Source: Yamagishiella unicocca
Lineage: Eukaryota; Chlorophyta; Chlorophyceae; Chlamydomonadales; Volvocaceae
Assembly (NCBI GenBank): GCA_003116995.1
Contig: BDSL01000009.1
Coordinates: 682,001 to 746,000 of the forward strand
Direction: 5' to 3'
DNA: 64,000 nucleotides
How positions within the stretch are numbered: the stretch's first letter is position 1; each line of letters opens with the position of its first letter. This document shows positions 45,345 through 56,638 of this stretch, piece after piece. The notes under the pieces were generated by a model. That model was not told the origin of the DNA. It saw nothing but the letters and a program-made list of their open reading frames with translations, and did no database searches. Both the position numbers and the translations under genes were made by a program.

Positions 45345-48300
45345 CGCCCGGTGCCGCCCGGCCTGGGCTCCCTGTCCCGCCGCAACGCCATGATGTCCGC
45401 CCTGTCAGCGCCCGGGCTGCCCGACATCAGGGAGCAGCACATCTGGCTGCACGGGATGCTCACCAGACCCGACGCAGCGACGGCGCTGTCGCGGTGGTTG
45501 TCCGAGGAGGCGGTTGAGGCGGTTGGGCAGATGGCCAACCACTCCATCGACGCGCACTCCATCGCGTGTCTGCTGCTGGGCACGTTCAGCATCGCGGGGG
45601 CGGACACGGTGCCGTACAAGTGAGAGCGCGCGCGCGGGAGGGGGTGGGGGGGGGCCCGGGAGGAGGTGGGGTGGGGTGGGGTGGGCGGGAGAGGGGGTGT
45701 AGCGTTGCGCTCGTCTGGGGCGCGTCGACTGACGGCCAAATGGCCTTTGGGAGTCTCGTGTGTTGTCGTTACTAATGGTAGGTGGGATCGGTGTGCGCTC
45801 GGTGCACTGACTCTTGCGTGCTTAACACCTCCGCGACCACCCCATGCCACCACCGCCCCATGGCCTGGCCATCCGCCAACATCCGCCAACATCCGCCAGC
45901 GCAACCCGCAGCGCATGCGAGCCAGCAATCAGCGTCCTCTGACCCTGCCGTCTGTCCGGCCGCCCTGTCCTCCTCACCCCCCCCCCGCCTCCTCCCCCCC
46001 CCACCCCCCGCCAGGTTGCTTGCAGGCATCCTGGCCACCCGCTTCCGCCACACCGCCGCCGACATCGGCGGCAGCATCACAGACTCCTTGGAGCTGGCCG
46101 CCATGACCACCCGCGACCGGGTGAACCGGCTGCAGGACATGAACCGGGACCTGCGCAAACAGGCAGGGAGGGGTCGGGGGGGGGGATTCGAGGGAAACCC
46201 GTGGATCGGGGGGGGGGAGGGGTCGGGGGGGGTGGGTGGGATTTAAAGACCGTTTCACGCGACGGGACAGGATAGTCGGCGCATGGTCGTCGGACACCGA
46301 TTTTGTTCGGGGGGGGGGGGACGGAGTCGGCAGGCCGCTGAGGCAGGGGACGGAACGAGGAGCGATGGCGCGACGTCATCCGCCCCCTGTTCGGCGCTGG
46401 GAGCACACACCTTTTCGGCGGCGCAGCCACCTCGGCCGCAGCTGCACTGCACGTTCCAATCCGGCAGCACCCACCACCAACCGGCATCCTGGCATCCTGC
46501 TCCCCTCGATCGCCTCGCCTCCCCTCCCCCCTTTTCCTTGCAACCCTCCCCTCCCTCCCCCCACGGGATATCTCCAAACGTACGCCTCAAACGGAGTTTT
46601 ACTCGGACACGGGTTCTCCTCCCAACTCCCAACGGGCTTTCCCCTCATACCCCTGCCCGCCTCCCCTCCCCCGGTCCCCCGCTCAGGTGAACAAGCTCAA
46701 GCGCAACCTGAACGACATGCGCAAGGTGGAGCGAGATGGCCGCATGCACGACATGCGCAACGTGGGGCGCACCGTGCAGGGTCGCCGCCCCTCCCCGCTG
46801 CACGCCTTTGTGCTGCAGAAGCGACCCGAGTACTTCACGGGTCTGGGCATGGGAGAGGATGTGCCGGTGGTGCTGCAAGCGGAGGGCAAGGTGGGCGGCA
46901 GTGGGTCGTTCAGGGGGGGGGCGGCGCATTCAGGGGGGGCATTGAGGCGGGGGGCACTCAGGGGGGCCCATTCAAGGGGGGGGGCATTGAGGCGGGGGGC
47001 ATTCAGGGGGGGGGAGAAAACCCGTAGATACGACAGGGGGTTCGAGCCGCTTGCTGGGGGGTGCCGGGCTTGGGCTGGGCTTCTGGGTAGGGATCTCGCA
47101 GAGCGGGGGGGTAGAGAGTAGGCTGGTAAACCAACAAAGGGAATCCTGTAGGGTGGGCAGAGATTGAACCTGTGGCTGGGCACGAGGCCGCTTCCTTCTG
47201 CTCCTTAACACACAGCACGCACCCTCCTACCACCCCCTTCCCTGTGCCGCTGGTCCCGCCGCCGCCGGCACCGCCGCCGCCACTCTGCTCCTTCCGCTGC
47301 CGCCGCCGCCGCCCTGTCGCCGCTCTGTCGCCCAGATCTACAACCGCCAGATGGAGAAGGCGGAGGCCGAGCGCATCGTCAACGCGGTGTGGCAGTCGAA
47401 GCGCGAGTTCGAGTCCCAGTACAGCTGCCGCATCCTGCTGGCGGACTACCTGTCCATCTACCTGCAGCGGAAGCACGGCGCGGCGCGCACCGCCACCGAG
47501 GCAGCCTACAACCTGATTTACACGCTGGGGCAGCACCAGTACGACCCGGACTGCTACCTGTTCTTCAAGGTAGGAGGCGGGACAGGCGGGAAGAGGGCAG
47601 GCGGTGCGTGCGCCGCTGGACGCCCTCGCAAGGGTCTTTTCCAGGGTGTGGAGGGGGAAGGGGCCCCCCAGCCCTGCCCTGCACTCCCTCCCTTCCCCTG
47701 TCCTCTGAGCGTCGCCCTTCCGGCGCTCACGCGCTACAGCTTCCGGAGGTGGTGGTGGTGGGTGGGTGGGGAATGGCAAGGAGGCGACCCGCAGCAGCGC
47801 CCCTTCACCTCCCCCCTCCCTTTCCTTTTCCTTTACACAGCTCCGACAGGCCGCCTCCACCGGTTTGCCGGTAGTCAGCCCCAGTGCTCCAGCACGCGCC
47901 CAGAAAATCGGTGTCCGACGACCATGCGCCAACTACCCTGTCCCTGTCGTGTAAACGGTTTTTATGCCACCCCCCCTGCTTCCAGGTGCTGGCAGGCGAG
48001 CTGGACGACTGCGCTCGGGACGGCCAGGACCGCCTGCGCACCACTGTGCTCGACGCGCTGCTCGCCGCCGACTCCTCCAACAATTCCACCCGCGTCACCG
48101 GCTGGTTGCGCAAGGTGGACATCCGGGACACCGTCATGCGGCTGCTGGGAATCGAGGGCAGCAAGCGGGAGGCGGCGGCGGCGGCCGCAGCGGCGGCGGC
48201 GGCGGCTGCCGCTGCCGCCGGCACGCCCCTGCCTGCACCCCCAGAGGGCGCCGACGGCGCCGCCGCCGCGGCAGCGGCAGAGGTCGGCCCCCGCGGCGCG

Positions 48301-50219
48301 GGCCTGGTGACTGCGCTGTCCGCCGCGCACTTGAGCGACCTCTTCGATGCTCTTGACGACGAGGCGGCGCATGAGATGGTGCAGTACGCCCGGCTGTTCG
48401 AGGATGACACGGGTGAGGGCCTGCGTGGGGTGGGTGACGTGCAGGAACGGGGGTGGAGGCTGAGGAGGCTGAGGAGGAGGGGAGCTGGACGGCGGCGGGT
48501 GGCATCCATGGAAGGGGATGGCGGTGAATTGTTCCAGCTCCTAGGGCTGCGTTGCTCCCTCCCCCTGTTGAGGACCCCCATCCTCCACCCCCCAGGTTTT
48601 GCACACACACACACACACAGCTCAGCTTACTTAAAACACACACCCCTGGGCGGCCCCGGCCGCCTGGACGACCCACCGCACGCACCCCGATCCTCCCGTC
48701 CCGCGCCACTCCCTCGCCGCAGACTTCAACCAGGGCGTTTTCGTGGAGACGCTGCGGCAGCAGCACCTGCACAACCGCCTGGACTGGCTGCAGGTGCGTG
48801 GAGGGGTGGTGGTGGTGGGGTGTCTGAGCCCGTGAGGAGGGGGCGAGGGCTCCCCTGGAGTGCGCTGGTGTCGGGGGCCTTATGAGCTCCCAGGCGGGGT
48901 GAGCAATGGTGGGATGGGATGGGGGAGGCCGTGTGGCAGCGTCCTGCGCGAACTGGCTTGCCGGCAGTGGGGTGGTGCGTCGCGCAGGGGTCTCGAGGTG
49001 CAGCAGGGGGTGGGGGTTGGGGGCCACCGTCCGTGCGGTGCCGCGTAGATGGAGGTTCGAGGAAGACCCGTGGATGCCCGAAAAAACCGTTTAGAACAGA
49101 CGTGCGCGTGCGCAGATGGAGGAGGACGTTGCGCGTGTGTGCGGGTGTCGTTCCTCTGACACCCCGGTTCGACTGCGTTACTCCACAAGCGACGCCCTGG
49201 GTGAGCCAGCCACCTGTGCACCCACCTCGCCCCTGCCACCTCTCACCTCCCCGCCTCTTCCTCTCCCCCGCCTCCGTCCCCCTCGCCCTCCCCGCACAGG
49301 CCATCGAGGACAACGTGTTGGATTGGGCCGAGGCGGGCGCCTTCATCGCTATCGGCCCCACTGCGCTGCGCAACGCCATGCTGAAGGCGCAGCCCGACAC
49401 TGACGTGCAAACACAGCGAGAGATGCTGCGCCGGGTCTTCGGTGCCGCCGGCGCCGCAGTCGCTCAGCCGCCCGGTGAGTGGCGCCCTCCCTCCGGGTCC
49501 TGGTCCCCCCGGGATCCGCCTCCCGGGTGTAGCGGTCGAAGGAGGAGCCGCCTTGGCATGTGGCTGCTGCTGCGCCCGCGCACCTATCACCACCCTGCAC
49601 TCCATCAACGTATAACGGCCAAGCAAAGTCACGTGCAAAAGGCACACGTGCCTGGGCCTTCAAGGGCAGCATCCGCACCACCACGCCGCTTCACCGTCCT
49701 GCTAGTCCTCACATCGTTTATTTTCTGTAGTCCTCAGATGAGGGACGCGCTCGCACCCCCCCCTCCCGCCCACCTCTCTCGCCGCTCCTCCAAACGCCAG
49801 GTGAGAAGGCCGTCCGCGGCCGAGCGGCCAAGGGCAAGGACGAGGCGGCGCTGGCTCAGCCCCTGGAGGTGGCGCTGCGCAAGCTGCGGCAGGAGCGGCC
49901 CGACGGCATGATAGGCGTCACGCAAGGAATGGAGCTCCTGTCGGCGGCCCGCTCCATGAAGGGGGCCCGCGGCGGCTCGCCTCAGCGGGACCGGACATCG
50001 TTCGCCGGGGTGGGGCTGTTGGGCGGGGCTGAGGGGTCGTACGGCGATGGCGCGGCTGCCCGGCGGGAAGGCAGTAGTGGTGTGGTGTGGGCGGACGGGG
50101 AGGCCAGCGGTGAGGCGTCGGCGGGCTTGCTGTCCCGGGTGGGGTACGTGCCCTCGGGCGGGGATTCGGAGAGTATTGGCGGGGAGGTGTCGGTGCAGGA
50201 GAGCGCGGGAGCCCTGTGA
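38496..50219 (+). CDS. Large coiled-coil protein, possibly ciliary (weak TSNAXIP1-like resemblance)
   Basis: Eighteen exons give 1533 aa: 38496-38638, 39108-39616, 40160-40417, 40726-40876, 41241-41775, 42323-42598, 42839-42916, 43231-43334, 43906-44062, 44374-44620, 45154-45619, 46015-46162, 46687-46890, 47336-47569, 47986-48412, 48723-48793, 49300-49474 and 49801-50219. All phases close; intron 12 has a GC donor (CAG|GCAGGG). Conserved-looking blocks alternate with Gln/Ala/Gly runs: FTKYTWEPEYQRALLDAALR, a coiled coil encoded near 42.3-43.3 kb (LERQLANTQMRLERTQADLA), MTTRDRVNRLQDMNRDLRKQ, and a C-terminal part with RPEYFTGLGMGEDVP, LADYLSIYLQRKHG and EAAYNLIYTLGQHQYD. The last blocks remind me of translin-associated factor X-interacting protein 1 and similar sperm/ciliary proteins, but I cannot confirm this. 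No signal peptide or membrane segment is seen. The exon model is stronger than the functional guess. Confidence 0.7.
40893..40985 (+). repeat. GCCGT-rich simple repeat in intron 4 of the coiled-coil gene
   Basis: Irregular copies of CCGTGCCGTGCTGCG make a degenerate short tandem array shortly after the 5' splice site. Confidence 0.75.
41816..41850 (+). repeat. Intronic repeat family C, copy in intron 5 of the coiled-coil gene
   Basis: GAGAAGACCCGGTTACACGA followed by CATAGGAGACGG lies about 40 nt after the 5' splice site and matches 34316-34345. Confidence 0.75.
41940..42095 (+). repeat. Minisatellite in intron 5 of the coiled-coil gene
   Basis: Alternating units (GCCATGCCTAGTCAGCAATT and GCCTGCCTTGTCCGCAATT) are repeated about seven times, with small variants. 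Confidence 0.9.
43179..43205 (-). repeat. Intronic repeat family C, inverted copy near the acceptor of intron 7
   Basis: CCATGTCGTGTAACCGGGTC is the inverted form of the family C core at 41816. It lies about 30 nt before the exon 8 acceptor. Confidence 0.7.
43455..43590 (+). repeat. 17-bp minisatellite in intron 8 of the coiled-coil gene
   Basis: Eight perfect copies of CAAAAGAAGGAGCAGGG. Confidence 0.97.
44701..44790 (+). repeat. 30-bp tandem repeat in intron 10 of the coiled-coil gene
   Basis: Three copies of a 30-bp unit contain GGTGGCTTCACGGGGGTGTG. Confidence 0.9.
46187..46313 (+). repeat. Intronic repeat families A and B side by side in intron 12 of the coiled-coil gene
   Basis: Soon after the GC donor come an A-like block (TTCGAGGGAAACCCGTGGAT) and then a B unit (GACCGTTTCACGCGACGGGA ... 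GGTCGTCGGACACCGATTTTG). Confidence 0.75.
47878..47978 (-). repeat. Intronic repeat family B, inverted copy at the 3' end of intron 14
   Basis: The inverted B unit runs from CCAGTGCTCCAGCACGCGCC through GGTGTCCGACGACCATGCGC to AAACGGTTTTTATGCC. The C-run at its edge leads straight into the exon 15 acceptor (CTTCCAG). Confidence 0.85.
48605..48650 (-). repeat. Partial family D repeat in intron 15 of the coiled-coil gene
   Basis: CAGCTCAGCTTACTTAAAAC, next to CACACA runs, is the inverted form of one end of the repeat at 34110-34235. Confidence 0.4.
49051..49112 (+). repeat. Intronic repeat family A, copy in intron 16 of the coiled-coil gene
   Basis: GGTTCGAGGAAGACCCGTGG, then ATGCCCGAAAAAACCG and TTTAGAACAGACG, is nearly identical to the second copy in SecA intron 6. 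Confidence 0.85.
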
Positions 50220-51845
50220 CCGCCGCAGGCGTGTTAATGCGGTGTTGCCGCCGTGGAACTGAGAAGTCCGCTGCGAGTCCGGACCTGGGTTGTGGTGGGC
50301 TTCACCGCGGGTGGGCGTGATGGAGTTTGTTTCTTGGTGTGTCGTAGGGGAGGTTTGGGGGGCTGTGCGTGTGCATGTGGGAGCGTCGAACTGCTCATCC
50401 AGGGTGGGGGGGGGCAGCACTGGGAGGTGCCGCCGCCGTATTGGGCGAGAAGCGCAGCCAAATGAATTGGTGCCGCTAGTGGCGGTGGCGGTGGTGGTGG
50501 CGGTGGTGACGCCGGTGGGCTTTATTGCGCCATGCAAGAGTGGCGCAGTCCAGGGCGCGCTGCAGCACCCACGGGGTGTCGGACGCACGGGAGAGGGGCG
50601 AGGAAGAGGAGTGCTGTTGCAGTGGCGCTGCGGGACGCATCCACTGGAGCCGTGCTACCTTGCATTTTGCGGCCTGCCTCATCGGGCCCCGCGGAGGGGC
50701 TGCGATTGTCATCGGTTGCCGTAGGGAGTAATGCCACAGGCGGCGGCATCATCATTGAAGGCACTGCCGCCGCCTGTTGTGCCAGGTGGGCGTCTGCATG
50801 CGTGCGACGGAGAGCGGGCTGCTGCCGGTAGGGCCATGGGATGCCCGGCCCGGCCCGGCTATGGTGATTACGGTTTGCGAGTGCCCCACTAGGCATCCGG
50901 TGCCTGGGTATGCCGCCGGCACCACCCGCCTGTGCCTCCGTGTTACGAGTGGCAGCAAGGATAGGAGGACACGTGGCCGGATTGGCCGTGTAGCAGGCAG
51001 GGTGCAGCCGGTATACGGGGCGACCGCGGATTAGTGGTGGCCAGGCCCAGTCCCGGCTCTGATAATATGGCTGCTATCCGTCCAGACCCTGCTGCTGTAA
51101 GATTAGGATAGAGCCTCGAGACGGCGATCGAGGTAAAGCACAGTAAACTGCGGCCCTGTGTGTCGCATACCTGCGATGATCATCGGAGAGCTCGGCCGGC
51201 TGGGAAGTTTACGGCCAACAGCACGGCCTGTAACAGCATCAAGGCGGCCTTGCCAAATATGCAGCGGCCGGGCTTTCTACAGGCGTCGTATGTCCTCCAC
51301 AGCGGGAACACGGTTTTCACCAATCGATCGCAACAACTACCACCTACTCAATATACCCACCGTGCACCTGCCCCGAAACCTTTCCATCATGGCACGCCCA
51401 CAGATCGCCGCCTCGCCCACACGCACCGCACCCCAACGGAACGCCATGCATCCGGCTGCCTGGAGCCTCAGCATGCATTCGCGCCCTCACTCACCCACAC
51501 CAACCCAAACCTCTCGCCAGGCCTCGCCACCATCATGCACCCTGCCGCAAATGCAAAACTAACCTCCCTGTGCCACCACGACAACATCTGCAGCCAGCGT
51601 TCCTAAAAAATAACTTTGCCAGTGCACCAACACCTAGCTGAAGCCTAATCCACACCTCCCACACCTCCTCGCTCGGAACCTCCCCCCAATCAAGCTCTTC
51701 TCGCCACCGCCGCCCAAGCCATGTCATTTGTCATATAACCGGTTTTTATGCCAACACCCCAAAGCAGGCTGCTGTTTGTGCCCCCAAGCCGCCCGCTGCT
51801 TGTGCCCCCAAGCCGCCCGCTCCAAACTCCGGCCCCAGACGGCCG
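50220..51845. other. Convergent 3' region of coiled-coil gene and golgin gene
   Basis: No coding frame is supported. It contains the probable 3' UTR of the coiled-coil gene, with TGTAA at 51096-51100, and the 3' flank of the golgin gene. A partial repeat resembling families B/C (ATATAACCGGTTTTTATGCC, about 51733-51752) lies near the golgin end. Confidence 0.5.
51096..51100 (+). terminator. Polyadenylation signal TGTAA of the coiled-coil gene
   Basis: First TGTAA after the stop codon at 50219, about 880 nt downstream. It is the best candidate for this transcript. Confidence 0.45.
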
Positions 51846-54800
51846 CTATGTGTCCACTGGCGCCGACATGGCCTCAAAGTGGGTGGCCAGGCGCTGCATG
51901 CGCGCGATGAGCAGGTACACGTACAGGTGGATGAGCCCCGCGTAGCAGAACACGGCCAGCCGCGCCAGCGGGTACTGGCGCAGCACGAACGAGGTGGTGG
52001 AGGCGGTGGAGTCCAGGAAGTTGGCGGCGGCCCGGACCGCCTTGCCCACCTTGTTGTGGCGGACCAGGCGCTGGTAGGGCTCGCCCAGGGCGTCCATGGG
52101 GATCACGTCGTGCGAGGTGGAGCCGGGGCCGCCACCATCGGCGCCTCGGCCCCCGCCGCCGCCCTGCTGGATGGTCTGGCGCGTCAGCTTGTTGAGCTCC
52201 TGCGCGGGCGATGAGGATGGGAGGCCGCCGAGTCAGGGCACCGGGACGTGTCGGTGACTCAGCAGTCCAGTCAGCAGAAGGGACTTGCACTTGCACTTGA
52301 CTCAGCAGTCCAGTCAGCGGAAGGAACTTGCACTTGCCCTTGACTCAGCAGCGGTGGCGAGATGCGACGACGCGCGTGTATGGGCGCGGCCTCCGGGCCG
52401 GCAGGCCGGCCTCTCCACATGGACGTTGGACACACCCGACTCCCGTCGATGCCGCCCCTCTCCGTCGCGGCCCCCTCCACACGGCTACCGCACGCACCTG
52501 GCGCACACTGTCCAGCTCCCTCTCCGTCTTTAGCTGCTGCGCCGCCTTGTCCGCCGCCAGCCGCTCCATCTGCGTCTGCTTGAGGTACAGCATGTCGGTG
52601 GCCTCCTGCAGCTGGGCCTCGAGCTGCGTGGTGTCCTGCGCAGCAGGGGGGGGGAAGACGCGGGGGAGGGGTGGGGGAAAAGCGGTGAACGCAAGAAACT
52701 GGTGGCCGGCGAAGGGTAGCCTAGCGCCGGGATAGCCTAGCATCGGCGGTGGGGGGGTGGCATAAAAACCGTTGACGCGAAAAGGACAGGATAGTTGGCG
52801 CATGGTCGGCGGACACCTAGTTTGTGGGCGCATGCTGGAGCACTGGGACCGCCCCCCCGCCGGGGGGGGGGCGGCGGAGTGCAAGTCCAGGTGACCTCGA
52901 CCCGTCGGCGAAAGGGTCCACGGCAAATGCTGCCATAGGCGACACCACCGGTACGGGCTCCGAGGGCCTCCCAAAAGGCCTTCCCTCCGCCCCGCCCCCC
53001 TCCGCACCTTGCGCTGCTCCGCCGTCTGCCGCAGTGTCTCCAGCTCCTGCGCCATGGCCGCCACCTGCGCCTGCCCTGCCTCAGCCGCCTGCCTAGCCAG
53101 CTGCGCCGCCCGCTGGTGCTGCGCCAGCTCGCCCCGCAGTACCTCCAGCTCGGCAGCGGCGGCGGCGGCGGCGGCGCCCCGGGCGGTGGCCTGCACCGAG
53201 GGCCGCAGCATGCCCTCACCTGCCGGCCCCGCCCCATCCAGCTCGTCGTTGGGCTCGAAGTCGACTCCCGCCTCCGTCAGCTGGCGCTGCAGCGCCGCCA
53301 CCTGCGCCGCCAGCTCGTTGCGGCCGCGCGCTGCGTCCACCACCTCCTCCTCCATGGCTGCAGCGCGACAGCGAACGACAACAAGCGGACTTGGAGCCAC
53401 GTGCTGTACGCCTTATCCTGATAACACACCTTACACCTTAAACCCACATCCTCAGTCTCGGCCGGCCCAGTCGCTTTGCATACCTTCCCCACCCCCCGCG
53501 ATAACGCACACGGGCCCCCTCCCGTCGTTTGTCACGTCCCACAACCCATATGCCCTTAGCTTCCCTACCCATGAGCCACACCAGGGGCCCTATACCCAGA
53601 TGCACCACTGTGTCCTAATCCCGCAACCCCCCTCCTCCCCCTCCCCCTCCTCATCCTCCCCCTCACCCCTGATCTTGCGGTTGGCTTCCTCAAGGCTGCG
53701 AGTCAGGTCGCCCAGCCCCGAGGTGCTGTCGGCGACCTGCTGCTCCAGGTCTCGCTCCCGGGCGGCGGCCGCGGCGCGGAACGCTTGGTGGGCCTTATTC
53801 TCAGCTTTCAGCCGAGCCTCGGCGGCCGTCAGCTCGGAACGCAGGGCTGGAGAGGTGGGGACGGGGTAGCATGAGCCCGGGGGGTGGGGAACAGGGGAGG
53901 GGGGATTGCAGTTTGAGGGAGGCTCCCGCGGGCACAGAGGGCTACAGCTCGTCGGTGCGACAGCCCTGGTGGGAGATCGGGAGATGACGTAGGGAGGGCT
54001 TCCGTGGGTGCTCTGTCCACGTAGGTCAACGGTGCCGCAGCAGTTGCGCTATCGCGCTCGAATCCGCCCCCACAGCTGCTACTGCTGCCACCCTCCCCAG
54101 CGTCCTGCCAAGCAACCGCACAACGCCCCTTCCCAACGCTCACTCTCCTCGTGCCTCACCTTCCTCGTGCCCGCCCTTCCCTGCATCGTGGCCGCCCTCC
54201 CCGCCCCCTTCCCTCACCGTCCACCATGCCGCCCTCCCGGTCGCTGTGCTGCTCCATGAGCCGCCTGCTGCTCTCCTCCAGCGCCGCCAGCTGCCCCTCC
54301 AGCACCAGCACCGACCGCTGGCTCGCCTCGTACCTGCCAGACACCTCCGCCAGCGACGAACGCGCCACCTCCAGCTGGGCGGACAGGCTGCTGTGCGTCG
54401 TCGAGCGCGCCTGCTGCACCCCCGCCAGCTCCTCCCGCAGCGCCGAAACCAGCGCGGCCTCCTGCTGCGCCCGCACCTCCGCGCGCGCCAGCATGTCCTC
54501 CAGTTGCTCGTTCTCCGCGCGGGACGCATCCAGGCGCTTGCGCAGCTGGTCGCAGGTGCGCGTCAGCGTCTGCAGCTGCTGGGCGGCGCTGCTGCCGCTC
54601 ATGCTGGCGGCCGAGGCTGAGGGCCCCGAGGCGGCGGCGGGGCCGTCTGCCGCCGCGTCCGAGTCGTCGAGCACCAGGTTGAAGAAGGACAGCGAGTGGG
54701 TGACGGCGGTGGAGGTGGCGGAGGCGAGCGTGGCGGAGGCGGCGGCGGTGGCAGAGGCGAGGGTGGCGGAGGCCGAGGCAGCGGGGGCGGGGCTGGTGGC

Positions 54801-56000
54801 CAGTGTGGTGGTGGTGGGCTGGCCGAGGGCTGATCCGGGGGAGGGCTGCGGCGCCGTCGGCGCCGGCGAGACGAAGCTCCCTGCTGGTGAAGCTGGGACG
54901 GCTGGGCCTGACGCCGGCAGCCCCTTGGGCTCCGACGCTGTCGCCAGTCCGGATCCTGGCGCCGCCGCGGGCAGCGAGGGGGTTAACACACTCGTCGCCG
55001 AGGACCCAGCCTGGTGCTGCTGTTGCTGGCTGCCCGCCAGCCCCGTCAAAGAACCCCCGCCACCCACGTCGTCCATCAGCCCCGCCTTAGTCGGGGTTGA
55101 GGGCGCCGCGGCGAGATCCGCACCCACAGGCTCGGCAGCGCTGCCGCTGACAGACGCCCGTGCCGCCTCCGGCGCCAGCGCCGCGGCTGGCCTGCTTGCT
55201 GCTGTCGCCCCTGTGGCACCGGTCGGGTTCGGAGCAGGGCTCGCCGCGGGCAGCGCATTGGCGGAGGTGCTGGAGCTGCTGGCGTACTGCTCCTGTGCCG
55301 CCGCCGCCGCCGTAGCTGCAGGTGGGGTGGACGCGACTGGTGCTGGCGCCGGCGCAGTCGCGGCGTGGCTGCCGTGGCTCGGGGCCGCGGTCCACGTGCC
55401 GGGTGCTTGTGGGCCGGCGCTGACCAACGCGACGGGCGAGTCACCCCGGTTCGCCGCCGCTGGGACAGCCGTGCTGGCGCCGAGTGCTGGCGACGGCGCA
55501 CCGCCGAAGGGAATTGGTGCGTTTTCTTTCACGGTGAAGAAGCCAGCGGCGGCTCCGCCGCTGCTGCCGTCTGCGGTGGCCACCGAGGGGCGGACGCTGG
55601 AGCTGCTGCCTCGGGCCGGGCCGGTTAGGGGTGTACCTGCAGGGCGAGGCTCCCAGGGGGCTACGGGTGCGCCGCTGCCGTAGTAGCCGCCGGAGGCTCC
55701 GGTCCCGCTCGTGCTCGCAGTGCCTCCGGCGGCGTACGACGTGGGGATGGCTGGAGAGTAGGAGTATGTGCTGGACGAGGGTGTGTAGGGCTGCTGGTAT
55801 GACGTGCCTGCAGCTGGCATGCCCTTCAGCACGGCAGGGGGAGCAGACGTTATGCTTGCAGGAGCGCATGGCATGCACATCGGCCGCGTGTCGGGTGTGA
55901 CGCGTGTGCGCGCGCCTGCGGTTGGCTTTGCCAGCAGTGAACGTCCGCTCTGGACTGGTGCAAAATGGGCTTGCTTGTTGCATGCCATTCCAGACGCCAT
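51846..56000 (-). CDS. Golgin-84-like Golgi membrane coiled-coil protein
   Basis: Five exons on the minus strand, 56000-54218, 53846-53667, 53357-53008, 52635-52498 and 52199-51846, give 934 aa. All are GT-AG and in phase. The end is diagnostic: YQRLVRHNKVGKAVRAAANF, then RQYPLARLAVFCYAGLIHLY as the single C-terminal membrane anchor, as in golgin-84/GOLGA5 and plant golgin candidates. Exon 4 has the conserved EATDMLYLKQTQMERLAADK block. Coiled coils cover roughly residues 450-800. The long N-terminal region is Ala/Ser/Pro-rich and probably disordered. Golgin-84 tethers vesicles at Golgi cisternae; that role here is inference. The start is uncertain: ATG at 56000 (MASGMACNK) is used, but the frame stays open further upstream and a CAG lies just before it, so an extra 5' exon is possible. 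Confidence 0.85.
52744..52851 (+). repeat. Intronic repeat family B, copy in golgin intron 3
   Basis: GGTGGCATAAAAACCGTTGA, then AAAAGGACAGGATAGTTGG, CGCATGGTCGGCGGACACC and GCGCATGCTGGAGCACTGGG. This is the most complete copy of the family. Confidence 0.88.
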
Positions 56001-56638
56001 TACCTGATATTGACTGGCTGCGGAACGGGGAACACCATATTCACCGGGCCCCGCATTCGGTTGCTCGGATTCGCCTGAAATGGCAGGCAAGGCGTGATAA
56101 CAGCAAATATACTGCAATTATCCTTGAGATCATTAGCCTTGATAGCTAACGACAGCAGCGGAGCACCGACCCCAAGACGGTGCTGAACAAAGCCGATCAA
56201 CATAGCGGTACAGCAGCACTACCTTCCGTGAGACCAAGCGTTCCAACAGTCCTTGACACTGTCTTGTCCACTGCCTCGAGCAGCCCCTCCGCGGCTTTCA
56301 GCTGAGCAGTAAGCCAGGAGGCCATTCCTCAAAAGGTGCGTTTAAAAGGAGGTGCACATCGGTATATTTCTTATGGTAACATCACAATTGATGTTGTGCA
56401 GTAGATTCGACCTCCACAACTGCTCCGTACATGAGGCATGGAAGCTGAGTCCAGTCATCTGACGAGAAGCCGGACAGCCGGTCAACCATGATACTTATCG
56501 ATAGCTCACAAAAGGTATATAGTGACAAAAATTAAACTTTATTATTACTTTGCTTCGAGTTACTTTGACACTTGGGTTACCAGCTTGTGAGTTCTCGCAC
56601 GGTCGATCCCTTTGAAACCTCTCCTCCCTTCCACGCGT
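56001..56638. promoter_or_regulatory. Divergent promoter region, golgin and metacaspase genes
   Basis: This AT-richer spacer has GGTATATAG at about 56514-56522, roughly 120 bp before the metacaspase ATG, which could be a TATA box. No coding is seen. Confidence 0.45.
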
